A stretch of 64,000 nt of DNA, from contig NCGF01000009.1 of assembly GCA_002281485.1 (NCBI GenBank), positions 1 to 64,000 on the forward strand. Direction: 5' to 3'. The notes below the pieces were generated by a model that did not search any database, was not told the DNA's origin, and saw nothing but the letters and a program-made list of their open reading frames with translations. Position numbers and translations under genes: made by a program. Source of the stretch: Sphingomonas sp. 28-66-16 (GTDB taxonomy: Bacteria > Pseudomonadota > Alphaproteobacteria > Sphingomonadales > Sphingomonadaceae). Each line of letters begins with the position of its first letter. Positions within the stretch are counted from its first letter, which is position 1. Shown piece after piece: positions 7,328 to 15,200 of the stretch.

Positions 7328-7606
7328 TCAATTCCTCCTGGTGATGTCGTAGTCGAGGGCTTCGGGGGCAGCGCTGCTGCCCAGCTTCCACTCGGGGTGA
7401 TCGGCGGAGACGATCCGTTCGATCGTGTTGAGCCGGTCTTCGAGCCGGCGGGCGGTATAGTGCAGTTCGTCGAGCAGCTTTTCGTCCTCGCCGGTCAGCG
7501 ACGCGCTCTGCTTCCACCGGGTGATGTAATGCAGGATGATCCAGGGCAGGCCGATGAAGAGGATGCCAAGGACGACCGCGACGGTGAGAAATTCTCCCAT
7601 GTCCAT
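7328..7606 (-). CDS. pspB: Envelope stress response membrane protein PspB
   Basis: A 92-residue PspB: N-terminal membrane helix (about residues 6-26, LTVAVVLGILFIGLPWIILHYI), then a cytoplasmic amphipathic part with LLDELHYTARRLEDRLNTIERIVSADHPEWK. In known systems PspB pairs with PspC to sense membrane stress. It is longer than enterobacterial PspB by a tail of about 20 residues. ATG 7606 lies one base after pspA's stop. Its RLEDRLNTIERIVS block is the template of the motif found in the five genes downstream of pspC. Confidence 0.88.
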   Translation of the reverse strand: MDMGEFLTVAVVLGILFIGLPWIILHYITRWKQSASLTGEDEKLLDELHYTARRLEDRLNTIERIVSADHPEWKLGSSAAPEALDYDITRRN

Positions 7607-7607
7607 C

Positions 7608-8276
7608 TCAGCCGGCCTTGCCGATCCGCGCCTTCAACGCGGCCAGATCGGCGTCGACCTTCTCGCTCGACCGCAGCTCGGCGATTTCTTCCTCGAGCGT
7701 CTTGGGCGGCGCGCCCAGGCTGAGCGCATCGGCGCGGCCTTCGGCGAAATCGACCCGGCGTTCCATCAGCTCGAAGCGCGAGAACGCATCCTGCACCTTG
7801 GGGCCGGCATAGGCTTCGCGCATCTTGACGCGATTATGGGCCGATTCGAGCCGCGTCGAAATCGTGTTCTGGCGGGTGCGCGCTTCGCGCAGCTTGTTCT
7901 GCAGCTTGGTGATGTCTTCCTCGGCGCTCTTGAGCGCGTCGTCGAGCACACCGATTTCGGCGGTCAGCTGATCGGCCATGTCGACTGCCTTCTGGCGTTC
8001 GACCAGCGCCGCCTTGGCGAGATCCTCGCGATCCTTCGACAGCGCCAGTTCGGCCTTCTCGGTCCAGCTGTCCTGCAGCTTCTCGAGCTTGGCGATGTGG
8101 CGCCGCATTTCCTTCTGGTCGGCGATCGTGCGCGCCGCGGAGGCGCGGACCTCGACCAGGGTCTCCTCCATTTCGAGGATGATCATGCGGATCATCTTCG
8201 CCGGGTCTTCGGCCTTGTCGAGCAAGTCGGTGACGTTGGCGGCGATGATGTCTCGGGTTCGCGAAAAAATGCCCAT
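7608..8276 (-). CDS. pspA: Phage shock protein A
   Basis: PspA (ESCRT-III/Vipp1 superfamily) binds damaged inner membrane and, unstressed, inhibits PspF. The 222-residue protein has the amphipathic N-terminal helix MGIFSRTRDIIAANVTDLLD, the EDPAKMIRMIILEMEETL block and a long coiled coil rich in Glu, Lys and Arg through residue 190. Length is typical. AAGGAG lies at ideal spacing from ATG 8276. It is the second gene of the operon, after the 51-residue ORF at 8374-8529, with a GC-rich hairpin (8324-8354) between the two. Confidence 0.97.
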   Translation of the reverse strand: MGIFSRTRDIIAANVTDLLDKAEDPAKMIRMIILEMEETLVEVRASAARTIADQKEMRRHIAKLEKLQDSWTEKAELALSKDREDLAKAALVERQKAVDMADQLTAEIGVLDDALKSAEEDITKLQNKLREARTRQNTISTRLESAHNRVKMREAYAGPKVQDAFSRFELMERRVDFAEGRADALSLGAPPKTLEEEIAELRSSEKVDADLAALKARIGKAG

Positions 8277-8323
8277 TGGGTAACTCCTTATGGTCGAAAT
8301 CTTGATCGATCGTCTGATTGGGT

Positions 8324-8354
8324 GCCGGGGCGGTCAGGGGCGGGCCGCCCCGGC
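8324..8354 (-). other. Strong intercistronic hairpin before pspA
   Basis: Bases 8324-8333 (gccggggcgg) and 8345-8354 (ccgccccggc) are a perfect, all-GC 10-bp inverted repeat with an 11-base loop. It lies in the leader between the 51-residue ORF and pspA on the operon's transcript. There is no T-run after it on the minus strand, so it is more likely a stability/processing element or Rho-related pause than an intrinsic terminator. It would separate levels of the small first gene from those of pspA. Confidence 0.55.
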
Positions 8355-8373
8355 AGAGCGCCGCTGACGAAGG

Positions 8374-8529
8374 TCAGGCGGTTCGCACTTCGGTCGTGGC
8401 GGCACCCTGTGCTGCCTGAATATGCGCCGGGGCCACCGCGCTCAACACGAAGGTGGCGCTGCAGACCATCGCGAAGGCAATCGCGGTGAGGGTGCGGGCT
8501 GGGCTGGTCGATTGATAGCCGTTGTTCAT
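8374..8529 (-). CDS. Small first gene of the psp operon, 51 aa
   Basis: Too short for ordinary gene calling but well supported: ATG at 8529, AAAGGAA about 8 bases upstream, and TGA at 8374-8376. The peptide begins MNNGYQSTSPARTL and has a hydrophobic core (AIAFAMVCSATFVLSAVAPA) at about residues 16-36, then a short polar end. It could be a signal peptide with a tiny mature part (after APAHIQA) or a single-pass membrane protein. It is the first gene downstream of the sigma-54 promoter and upstream of pspA, so it is expected to be induced with the Psp response. No homologue is known to me. Confidence 0.65.
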   Translation of the reverse strand: MNNGYQSTSPARTLTAIAFAMVCSATFVLSAVAPAHIQAAQGAATTEVRTA

Positions 8530-8589
8530 GGCATGGTTCCTTTGAATTTGCTCTGTCGATGCTGCCGCGATCGGCAGTTGCCCCTAGCT

Positions 8590-8607
8590 TCGCAGGAAGC
8601 GTGCCAA
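8590..8607 (-). promoter_or_regulatory. Sigma-54 (-24/-12) promoter of the psp operon
   Basis: Read on the minus strand the site is TTGGCACG-cttc-CTGCGA (reverse complement of 8590-8607). It matches the sigma-54 consensus TGGCACG-N4-TTGC with the invariant GG and GC exactly 12 bases apart and only the first T of TTGC replaced. It is about 60 bases upstream of the 51-residue ORF at 8529 and in the intergenic region with divergent pspF, the expected bacterial enhancer-binding activator. PspF sites should lie further upstream, between about 8620 and 8700. Confidence 0.85.
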
Positions 8608-8706
8608 TTTTGAAAATGGCGGATTTCGGGGATTTCTGAACAAAAGCTGTCAATCTCGCCCAATTCCGACTTGCCAACGGTTGGGAATTTACGCCAAGCA
8701 TTGGGG

Positions 8707-9759
8707 ATGGAACGAACGACCCAGGTCATCGGACAGTCGGGGGTCTTTCTCGACGTGCTCGAACGGGCGAGCCGGGCGGCCGCGCTCGACCGCCCGGTGC
8801 TGGTGATCGGCGAGCGCGGCACCGGCAAGGAACTCGTTACCGAACGCCTGCACCGGCTGAGCCCACGCTGGGATCAGCCGCTGGTGATCATGAACTGCGC
8901 CGCGTTGCCCGAAACCCTGATCGAGGCCGAATTGTTCGGCCATGAGGCGGGCGCGTTCACCGGCGCGACCAAGGCGCGGGTCGGACGGTTCGAGGAAGCG
9001 CATGGCGGCACGCTGTTTCTCGACGAACTCGGGACGCTGTCGATGGGCGCGCAGGAAAGGCTGCTCCGCGCGGTCGAATATGGCGAGGTAACCCGGATCG
9101 GCTCGTCGCGGCCGATCCGGGTGGATGTCCGGATCGTCGCCGCGACCAACGAGCATCTGCCCGACAAGGTCGATCGCCATGCCTTTCGCGCCGATCTGCT
9201 CGATCGTCTGTCGTTCGAGGTCGTCACGCTGCCACCATTGCGCGCGCGGGTGGGCGACGTCATGGTGCTTGCCGAGCATTTCGGGCGCCGCATGGCCTCC
9301 GAACTGGGCTGGCAAGACTGGCCGGGCTTCAGTCCGGCGGCGGCCGATGCGCTGGTCCGGTATCGCTGGCCCGGCAATGTCCGCGAGTTGCGCAACGTGG
9401 CCGAGCGCGCGGTCTATCGCTGGGAGCGCGACGGACCGATCGACGAGATTCATTTCGATCCGTTCGAATCCCCCTATAGTCCCGCGGTCCAGCCCCGCGA
9501 GGCGCCGCCGCCGGCGGGGGCAGCGGTCGAGACGCCGGTCGCTGCCGATGCTCACCCCGATGAACCGCTGGCGGCCTGTGATCCCGACGGCCCGTCGGAC
9601 TTCAAATCCCAGGTGGCGCGGTTCGAACGCGACTTGCTCGCGCGCTCGCTGAACGAGCATCGCTTCAACCAGCGCGCCACGGCGGAAGCGCTCGGCCTGA
9701 CCTATGATCAGCTTCGCCATGCGCTGCGGCGGCACGAGCTCCTGCCCGGGGCAGGCTGA
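8707..9759 (+). CDS. pspF: Phage shock operon activator PspF (sigma-54 enhancer-binding protein)
   Basis: A 350-residue AAA+ activator with no N-terminal sensory domain, as in PspF. It shows Walker A GERGTGKE at about residues 35-42, the sigma-54-contacting GAFTGA at residues 82-87, Walker B GGTLFLDELG, the arginine-finger region FRADLLDRLSF, and a C-terminal Fis-type helix-turn-helix (RATAEALGLTYDQLRHALRR). A Pro/Ala-rich linker precedes the HTH. ATG 8707 fits the family start (MERTTQVIGQS); TTG 8671 and TTG 8701 are alternatives since GGGG abuts the ATG too closely. Divergent from the psp operon, whose sigma-54 promoter it should activate. Confidence 0.92.
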   Translation: MERTTQVIGQSGVFLDVLERASRAAALDRPVLVIGERGTGKELVTERLHRLSPRWDQPLVIMNCAALPETLIEAELFGHEAGAFTGATKARVGRFEEAHGGTLFLDELGTLSMGAQERLLRAVEYGEVTRIGSSRPIRVDVRIVAATNEHLPDKVDRHAFRADLLDRLSFEVVTLPPLRARVGDVMVLAEHFGRRMASELGWQDWPGFSPAAADALVRYRWPGNVRELRNVAERAVYRWERDGPIDEIHFDPFESPYSPAVQPREAPPPAGAAVETPVAADAHPDEPLAACDPDGPSDFKSQVARFERDLLARSLNEHRFNQRATAEALGLTYDQLRHALRRHELLPGAG

Positions 9760-9852
9760 TTGTTCGATAAGAATCGGTTGCGCAACGACCTTGGCGGACC
9801 CAATTGGAAGCAGCCGCGTTGGCAGCGCGTAACCCAACCAGGAGGATACCCG

Positions 9853-10473
9853 ATGGCTTTCGAACTACCCGCCCTTCCTTACGCCAAGGACGCCCTTGCG
9901 CCGGTCATGTCGGCCGAGACCTTCGACTATCACCATGGCAAGCACCACAAGGCCTATGTCGACAAGACCAACGGCATGCTCGCCGATCATGGCCTCGAAG
10001 GTGCCAGGCTGACCGAGGTGATCAGGCACGCCAGGGAAAAGGGCGAAAAGGGCCTGTTCAACAATTCGGCGCAGATCTGGAATCACACTTTCTTCTGGCA
10101 TTCGCTGACCCCCGATTATGCCGCGCCGAGCGGCAAGCTGGCCGAGATGATCGCCAGCGATTTCGGCTCGACCGAGGAACTGGTGAAGAAGCTCGTCGCC
10201 GAATCGGCCAATCATTTCGCGAGCGGCTGGGGCTGGCTGGTGCTCGACGGCGGCAAGCTCAAGGTGACGTCGCTGCACGATGCCGACACGCCGGTGGTGT
10301 ACGACGGTATGAAGCCGCTGCTGACGATCGACGTCTGGGAGCATGCCTATTACATCGACTATCGCAATGCGCGCCCGGGCTATCTCGAGGCCGTCACCGG
10401 AAAGGTTCTGAACTGGGCGTTCGCCGCGCAGAATCTCGACGGCGAGGGCATCGCGCGCGCCGATCAGGGCTGA
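9853..10473 (+). CDS. sodB: Superoxide dismutase, Fe/Mn family
   Basis: Converts superoxide to oxygen and hydrogen peroxide in the cytoplasm. The 206-residue protein has the family metal ligands: H in YHHGKHHKAYV, H in NHTFFWHSL, and D and H in DVWEHAYYIDY. The FNNSAQIWNHTFFWHS and GSGWGWLV-like (ASGWGWLVLDGG) motifs point to the Fe-type SodB. ATG 9853 follows a strong GGAGGA. The reading frame is open further upstream but has no support there. No signal peptide. A hairpin follows the stop. Confidence 0.96.
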   Translation: MAFELPALPYAKDALAPVMSAETFDYHHGKHHKAYVDKTNGMLADHGLEGARLTEVIRHAREKGEKGLFNNSAQIWNHTFFWHSLTPDYAAPSGKLAEMIASDFGSTEELVKKLVAESANHFASGWGWLVLDGGKLKVTSLHDADTPVVYDGMKPLLTIDVWEHAYYIDYRNARPGYLEAVTGKVLNWAFAAQNLDGEGIARADQG

Positions 10474-10482
10474 TCGCGAAGC

Positions 10483-10503
10483 GCCCCGTCCTTCGGGCGG
10501 GGC
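10483..10503. terminator. Hairpin between convergent sodB and yciB
   Basis: Bases 10483-10491 (gccccgtcc) and 10496-10503 (ggcggggc) form an 8-bp stem with one bulged T around a TTCG tetraloop. It lies between two convergent stops (10473 and 10505) and could stop transcription from either side. There is no T-run, so it is not a textbook intrinsic terminator. Confidence 0.45.
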
Positions 10504-10504
10504 G

Positions 10505-11134
10505 TCAGCCTTCGGGCGGGATCGGCACGTCGGCCACCGGGTCACCCTCGGTCTGCAGCCCGTGGCGCATCAGCATCGGCATGTTCGCGACGGCGAAGAT
10601 CAGCGTCATCGGAATGACGCCCCAGAGCTTGTAGGCGACCCAGAAATCCCAGCTCGAATTGCGCCAGACCGCTTCGTTGAGAATGGCCTGGACGACAAAA
10701 AAGACGGCCCAGTTGATCGTCAACTGGCGCCAGCCTTTGGCCGATAGCCCGGGATAGGCGGTTTCGAGCACCGACTGGAGCAACGGGCGGCCCGTCACCA
10801 GACCGAACACCAGGACGCTCGCGAACATCAGATAGATCAACGTCGGCTTGATCTTGATGAACGTTTCGTTGTGGAAATAGATCGTCAGGCTCCCGAACAC
10901 GAGGACGAGCACGCCCGACATCCAGAGCATTGCCGAGATATGCCCGGTCTTCCAGCGCGATACGGCCATCGCGACCGCCGTGGCGACCATGAACGCGGCC
11001 GTCGCGGCGAGCACGCGGCTGATCTGTGCGCCGCCGACGAGGAAATTGACGCCGAAAAAGACGATGAGCGGACCGAAATCGATCGCCATCCGCAAGCCTG
11101 GGCTGGCGGGGGCGGGGTGGGGGTTACTGGCCAT
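10505..11134 (-). CDS. yciB: Septation protein A homologue (YciB/IspZ family)
   Basis: An integral inner-membrane protein of the YciB family, implicated in septation and envelope synthesis. The 209-residue protein has five or six hydrophobic helices, with family motifs near FGPLIVFFGVNF, SGVLVLVFGSLTIYFHNETFIKIKPTLIY (described only in part), GWRQLTINWAVFF and NEAVWRNSSWDFWVAYKLWG. ATG 11134 overlaps the end of ftsY by 11 bases and gives a polar N-terminal extension MASNPHPAP; M28 would also be possible in the longer frame. It is the last gene of the mtaB-ftsY-yciB unit and converges on sodB. Confidence 0.92.
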   Translation of the reverse strand: MASNPHPAPASPGLRMAIDFGPLIVFFGVNFLVGGAQISRVLAATAAFMVATAVAMAVSRWKTGHISAMLWMSGVLVLVFGSLTIYFHNETFIKIKPTLIYLMFASVLVFGLVTGRPLLQSVLETAYPGLSAKGWRQLTINWAVFFVVQAILNEAVWRNSSWDFWVAYKLWGVIPMTLIFAVANMPMLMRHGLQTEGDPVADVPIPPEG

Positions 11135-12062
11135 TGCCCATCCTTTCCACGCCGGCGATGATCCGCGCAACCTCCCGCGCGTCGAAGGGGCGTAGATCGC
11201 CGACCGATTCGCCGACGCCGATCGCGTGGATCGGCAGCCCGAACTGCTCGGCCGCCGCCACCAGCACGCCTCCCCGGGCGGTGCCGTCGAGCTTGGTCAT
11301 CACCAGCCCGGTCACCCCGGCGACTTCCCGGAACACCTCGATCTGCGCGAGCGCATTCTGCCCGGTGGTCGCGTCGAGCACGAGGATGACGTCATGGGGC
11401 GACGCCGGATCGATCTTGCCGAGCATCCGCTTGATCTTGGCGAGTTCGTCCATCAGTTCGCGCTTGTTCTGCAGCCGCCCCGCCGTATCGACGATCAGCG
11501 CGTCGATTCCCGTCGCGGTCGCCTTCTTGACCGCGTCGAACACGATTCCGGCGGCGTCGCCGCCTTCGGGACCGCGCACGATCGGCACCCCGATCCGATC
11601 GGCCCAGGTCGCGAGCTGGCCGATCGCCGCCGCGCGAAACGTGTCGCCCGCCGCGAGCATCACGCCATAATCCTGTTCGGTGAACAGATGCGCCAGCTTG
11701 GCGATCGTCGTCGTCTTGCCCGATCCGTTGACGCCGATCACGAGGATCACGTGCGGCCTCGGAAAGGCGCTGATCTCGATCGGGCGCGCGACCGTCTCCA
11801 GTACCTTCTCGATCTCTTCGGCGACGATCAGCCGGATGCCGAGCTCTTCCATGTTGCGCTCGAAATTGCCCTCGGCGAGCCGCGCGCGGATTCGCGCGGC
11901 GGTCTTGGGACCAAGATCGGAGGCGATCAGCGCTTCCTCGATGTCGTCGAGCGTCGCCTGGTCGAGCCGCCCGGTGCCCAGCCCGGCGAGGTTGCCGATC
12001 AGCCGGTCCGACGTCCGCCGGAACCCGCCGAGCAATTTATCGTGCCAGCTGGGATTGCTCAT
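11124..12062 (-). CDS. ftsY: Signal recognition particle receptor FtsY
   Basis: FtsY is the membrane-associated GTPase receptor for SRP. The 312-residue protein is nearly just the NG domain: N-terminal helical bundle (about residues 1-95), P-loop GVNGSGKTTTIAKLA, the GDTFRAAAIGQL insertion-box start, DTAGRLQNK, TKLDGTARGG and GVGESVGDLRPFD. The acidic A domain of long FtsY proteins is absent, as usual in many alphaproteobacteria. ATG 12062 overlaps the mtaB stop (ATGA), so the two are coupled. Its partner ffh is encoded in this same window at 15254. Confidence 0.97.
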   Translation of the reverse strand: MSNPSWHDKLLGGFRRTSDRLIGNLAGLGTGRLDQATLDDIEEALIASDLGPKTAARIRARLAEGNFERNMEELGIRLIVAEEIEKVLETVARPIEISAFPRPHVILVIGVNGSGKTTTIAKLAHLFTEQDYGVMLAAGDTFRAAAIGQLATWADRIGVPIVRGPEGGDAAGIVFDAVKKATATGIDALIVDTAGRLQNKRELMDELAKIKRMLGKIDPASPHDVILVLDATTGQNALAQIEVFREVAGVTGLVMTKLDGTARGGVLVAAAEQFGLPIHAIGVGESVGDLRPFDAREVARIIAGVERMGNGQ

Positions 12063-13315
12063 GCCGCCATCCCCGTCAGTCGCGTGCCGTCGACCGCGGT
12101 CACGGTCACGCGCGCGATCGATCCCGGCACCCGCATCTCCCCAAAGCTGATCTCGGCAAAATTGCCGGCATGGCCCCGATTGCCCGGGCGCTCGACCAGA
12201 ACCGAGTGGGTGGAGCCGACCAGCGAGGCGAGCCAGCGATCGCGCTGGGCCGCCGCGGCCGCACGCAACTTCGCGGCGCGGCGCTTGCGGGTGCCCGGTT
12301 CCACCTGCGGCATCCGCGCCGCCGGGGTGCCGTCGCGCGGCGAATAGGGAAAGACATGTGCGTGAACGATCGCGCACTCGTCGATCAGGGCGAGCGTGTT
12401 GGCGAACATCGCCTCGGTTTCGGTCGGAAAACCGGCGATCAGATCGGCGCCGATCGCGATCTCTTCCCGCGCCCGCTTGAGCCGGTCGACGATGGCGACG
12501 GCATCGCGCCGGCTGTGACGGCGCTTCATGCGTTTCAGGATCATGTCGTCGCCCGCCTGGAGCGACAAATGGAGATGCGGCATGATGCGGTGCTCGCCGG
12601 TGACCAGGTCGAACAGGCCATCATCGATCTCGATCGAATCGAGCGACGACAGACGCAGCCGCTCGAGTCTCGGCACGTGGCGGAGAATGCGTCCGACGAG
12701 CTGGCCCAGGCTGGGCGCGCCCGGCAGATCGGGGCCGTAGCTGGTGAGATCGACCCCCGTCAGCACGATCTCGCGATAGCCGCCATCGACGAGTTCGGCG
12801 ATGCGATCGATCACGATCCCGGCCGGTACCGACCGGCTGTTGCCGCGGCCAAAAGGGATCGTGCAGAAGGTGCAGCGGTGATCGCAGCCATTCTGGACCT
12901 CGACAAAGGCACGGGCATGGGCGGCAAAGCTGGTCGCCAGATGCGGCGCGGTGGCGCGCACCTGCATGATGTCGCTGACGATCATGCGCGCCGACGACGC
13001 CCAGGCCGCGACGCTGAGCTTGTCACCATTGCCGATCACCCGATCGACCTCGGGCATGGCGGCAAAGCCCGCCGGATCGATCTGCGCGGCGCATCCGGTG
13101 ACGACGAGTTCGGCCTCGGGTCGATCGCGGCGCGCCCGCCGGATCGCCTGGCGAGTCTCGGCGACGGCGGCAGCGGTCACCGCGCAGCTGTTGACCACGA
13201 CCATGTCGCGACCGTGCGTCAGCGCGCGGATCGTTTCGCTTTCGGCCAGATTGAGCCGGCAGCCGAGGCTGATGATGGCGGGTTCGGGCGCGAGGGCAGG
13301 GGCATTGGCAGACAT
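12059..13315 (-). CDS. mtaB: tRNA (t6A37-C2)-methylthiotransferase MtaB
   Basis: A radical-SAM enzyme that turns t6A37 of tRNA into ms2t6A. The 418-residue protein has the N-terminal UPF0004 domain with three cluster cysteines (LGCRLN, NSCAVT, TGCAAQ) at about residues 19, 44 and 75, the radical-SAM CX3CX2C motif CDHRCTFC at about residue 145, and a C-terminal RNA-binding region. GCRLNxxE and the short TRAM-poor tail favour MtaB over MiaB. It is first in a tight unit with ftsY and yciB; about 57 bases separate it from the convergent-oriented EAL gene end, which is on the same strand. Confidence 0.93.
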   Translation of the reverse strand: MSANAPALAPEPAIISLGCRLNLAESETIRALTHGRDMVVVNSCAVTAAAVAETRQAIRRARRDRPEAELVVTGCAAQIDPAGFAAMPEVDRVIGNGDKLSVAAWASSARMIVSDIMQVRATAPHLATSFAAHARAFVEVQNGCDHRCTFCTIPFGRGNSRSVPAGIVIDRIAELVDGGYREIVLTGVDLTSYGPDLPGAPSLGQLVGRILRHVPRLERLRLSSLDSIEIDDGLFDLVTGEHRIMPHLHLSLQAGDDMILKRMKRRHSRRDAVAIVDRLKRAREEIAIGADLIAGFPTETEAMFANTLALIDECAIVHAHVFPYSPRDGTPAARMPQVEPGTRKRRAAKLRAAAAAQRDRWLASLVGSTHSVLVERPGNRGHAGNFAEISFGEMRVPGSIARVTVTAVDGTRLTGMAA

Positions 13316-13372
13316 TGGCGCCGATCTAGGGAGCGGCGCGCGCGAAGTCCATCGGTCGCCGTTTGCCCGGTG

Positions 13373-15010
13373 CTAGCCCGCCTTGCGCTGCTCGTCGGTC
13401 GGATCGACCTCGGCGACTGCCACCGGTCGGGCCGGCGGGCTTTGCAGCAGCCGGCGCTCGGCGAGCAGCCGCCGCGTGCTCGTGGCGTTGAGCGGGCGAC
13501 CGTAGAGATAGCCCTGGCCCTTGCTGCACCCCAGCGCGCGCAATCGCTCTTCGATCGCCGAATCCTCGATCCCCTCGGCGGTGATCGGCAGGTTCAGGCT
13601 TTCGCCGAGCCGGGCAATCGCCGTCACGATCGCGGCGCTTTCGGCATTTTCGTTGATCGAGCTGACAAAGCTGCGATCGATCTTGAGCCGATCGAAGGGC
13701 AGCGCGCGCAGGTGGGCCAGCGAACTATAGCCGGTGCCAAAATCGTCGAGCGAAAGGCGGATGCCCTGATTCTTCAGCGAGCCGACGATCGATTGCGCGA
13801 GCGCCAGATTCTCGAACAAGGCGGTCTCGGTGATCTCGATCTCGAGCCGTTCGGCGGGGAAGCCGGTTTCGGTGAGCACCTTGATGATCTTCTGCGCCAA
13901 CCACGGATCGCGCAGCTGCCATGGCGAGAGATTGACCGACAGCGTCAGCCCATGGTCCCAGTCCTTCGCCGCCATGAAGGCTTGCCGCATGATCGACAGC
14001 GACAGATCGGCGATCATCCCGGTTTCCTCGGCGATCGGAATGAACTTGTCGGGCGGGATCAGACCGCGCAGCGGATGTTCCCAGCGCGCCAGCACCTCGA
14101 AACCGTGCAGCCGACCCGTGATCAGATCGACCTGCTGCTCGAAATAGGGGATGATCTCGTTGCGCGGGATTGCCGTCCGCAGCCCGACTTCGAGCTCGTT
14201 GCGTGCCTGCAACTCGCGCTCCATCGACAGATCGAACCAGGCGAAGCGATTGCGGCCGGCATTCTTGGCCGCGTACATGGCGATGTCCGCGCTGCGCATC
14301 AGCGCATCGATGCTCGGGCAATCGAAATCGGATCGGGCGATGCCGATCGAGACGCTGATATGGAGTTGCAGGCCTTCGGCGGTGAACGGCTGGGCCATTC
14401 GCGACACGAGCCGCTCGGCAATGCGCTCGACGGTGTTGGGATGGGCGGGATCGAACAGAAACGCGCAGGCGAACTCATCCCCGCCGAAGCGCGCCGTCAA
14501 CGCGACCGACGGCATTACCGCAGCGATCTCGAGCGCCACCTGGCGCAGCAGGGCATCGCCGGTCGCGTGGCCATGCATGTCGTTGACGGTCTTGAAATGA
14601 TCGAGGTCGAGCATCAGCATCGCCATCGCCTTTTGGCGCCGATCAGCCTGGACGAACATCGCCGCCCCCTCCTCGGAGAGCGAGCGGCGATTGTGGAACC
14701 CGGTGAGCGGATCGCGAGCGGCGAGCAATTGGGCGCGTTCTTCGGCGGCGGCGCGAATCTCCACCTCGCGACGCAGATCGGTATGGCGGCGCCAGCCGAA
14801 CAGGATGAGCGCGACGTTGAGCAGCAGCGCGATGACCAGCGTCTGGTCGACGGCTTCGCCGCCCGAGACATAATGCTGGAGCGACGCGGACAGCACCGAA
14901 CTGCCGGTGCCGACGAACATCAGGATGGCCGCGACGGTGATCGCCCCGCTGATCAGATCGCGCCGCGCCTGCTTTGGCCTGGCCGTGTGGTCGGTGCCCT
15001 CTGGCGCCAT
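13373..15010 (-). CDS. Membrane GGDEF-EAL cyclic-di-GMP signalling protein
   Basis: A 545-residue protein with two N-terminal membrane helices (about residues 20-75), a GGDEF domain with intact ARFGGDEF, and an EAL domain. The EAL domain has an EVLARW variant of the signature, SVNLSPWQL, EIEITETAL, the DDFGTGYSSL loop, KIDRSFV and TAEGIED, so phosphodiesterase residues look complete. No RxxD inhibitory site is evident before GGDEF. ATG 15010 has AAAGG about 9 bases upstream; ATG 15034 would add eight residues. It may make, break or both make and break c-di-GMP; activity cannot be told from sequence. Stand-alone gene, divergent from ffh. Confidence 0.93.
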   Translation of the reverse strand: MAPEGTDHTARPKQARRDLISGAITVAAILMFVGTGSSVLSASLQHYVSGGEAVDQTLVIALLLNVALILFGWRRHTDLRREVEIRAAAEERAQLLAARDPLTGFHNRRSLSEEGAAMFVQADRRQKAMAMLMLDLDHFKTVNDMHGHATGDALLRQVALEIAAVMPSVALTARFGGDEFACAFLFDPAHPNTVERIAERLVSRMAQPFTAEGLQLHISVSIGIARSDFDCPSIDALMRSADIAMYAAKNAGRNRFAWFDLSMERELQARNELEVGLRTAIPRNEIIPYFEQQVDLITGRLHGFEVLARWEHPLRGLIPPDKFIPIAEETGMIADLSLSIMRQAFMAAKDWDHGLTLSVNLSPWQLRDPWLAQKIIKVLTETGFPAERLEIEITETALFENLALAQSIVGSLKNQGIRLSLDDFGTGYSSLAHLRALPFDRLKIDRSFVSSINENAESAAIVTAIARLGESLNLPITAEGIEDSAIEERLRALGCSKGQGYLYGRPLNATSTRRLLAERRLLQSPPARPVAVAEVDPTDEQRKAG

Positions 15011-15082
15011 GCGCTCACGCCTTTTGTGGTCCATGGCTGACGTCTGACACGGCAGGGGTGTAAATGACGTTAAGTCGGATGG

Positions 15083-15111
15083 TTGCGAAAGGGTGGTGTT
15101 TGAGCTAGAGG
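15083..15111 (+). promoter_or_regulatory. Candidate sigma-70-type promoter for ffh
   Basis: TTGCGA at 15083-15088 and TAGAGG at 15106-15111 are separated by 17 bases. The match to TTGACA/TATAAT is partial, so this is a candidate only. Transcription would start near 15118 and give a leader of about 135 bases containing the hairpin at 15162-15193 and the eight-codon ORF at 15238. Confidence 0.35.
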
Positions 15112-15161
15112 ATCCCCAGATCGTTCCGGATCGGAGCGCGCGAAGAGCAAGCCCAAGGGCT

Positions 15162-15200
15162 AAGCTGGCCGACGAGGTTTCGTCCGCCAGCTTCTTTTGC
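15162..15200 (+). terminator. Terminator-like hairpin in the ffh leader
   Basis: Bases 15162-15169 (aagctggc) pair perfectly with 15186-15193 (gccagctt); inside, GACG and CGTC pair around a six-base loop with one symmetric mismatch. The stem is followed by CTTTTGC on the plus strand. The upstream gene is on the other strand, so the only plus-strand transcript it could stop is that of ffh itself, making it an attenuator candidate. Confidence 0.5.

Noticed and set aside
12170-15040. 956-codon open frame on the plus strand
   Set aside because: It is antisense to mtaB and the GGDEF-EAL gene, both with full domain motifs. Long antisense frames are common in GC-rich DNA; composition is His/Asp/Arg-rich and shows no domain. 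The same reasoning rejects those at 59749-62415 (+), 23648-25852 (-), 1998-3650 (-), 31455-32960 (+) and 41391-42761 (-).
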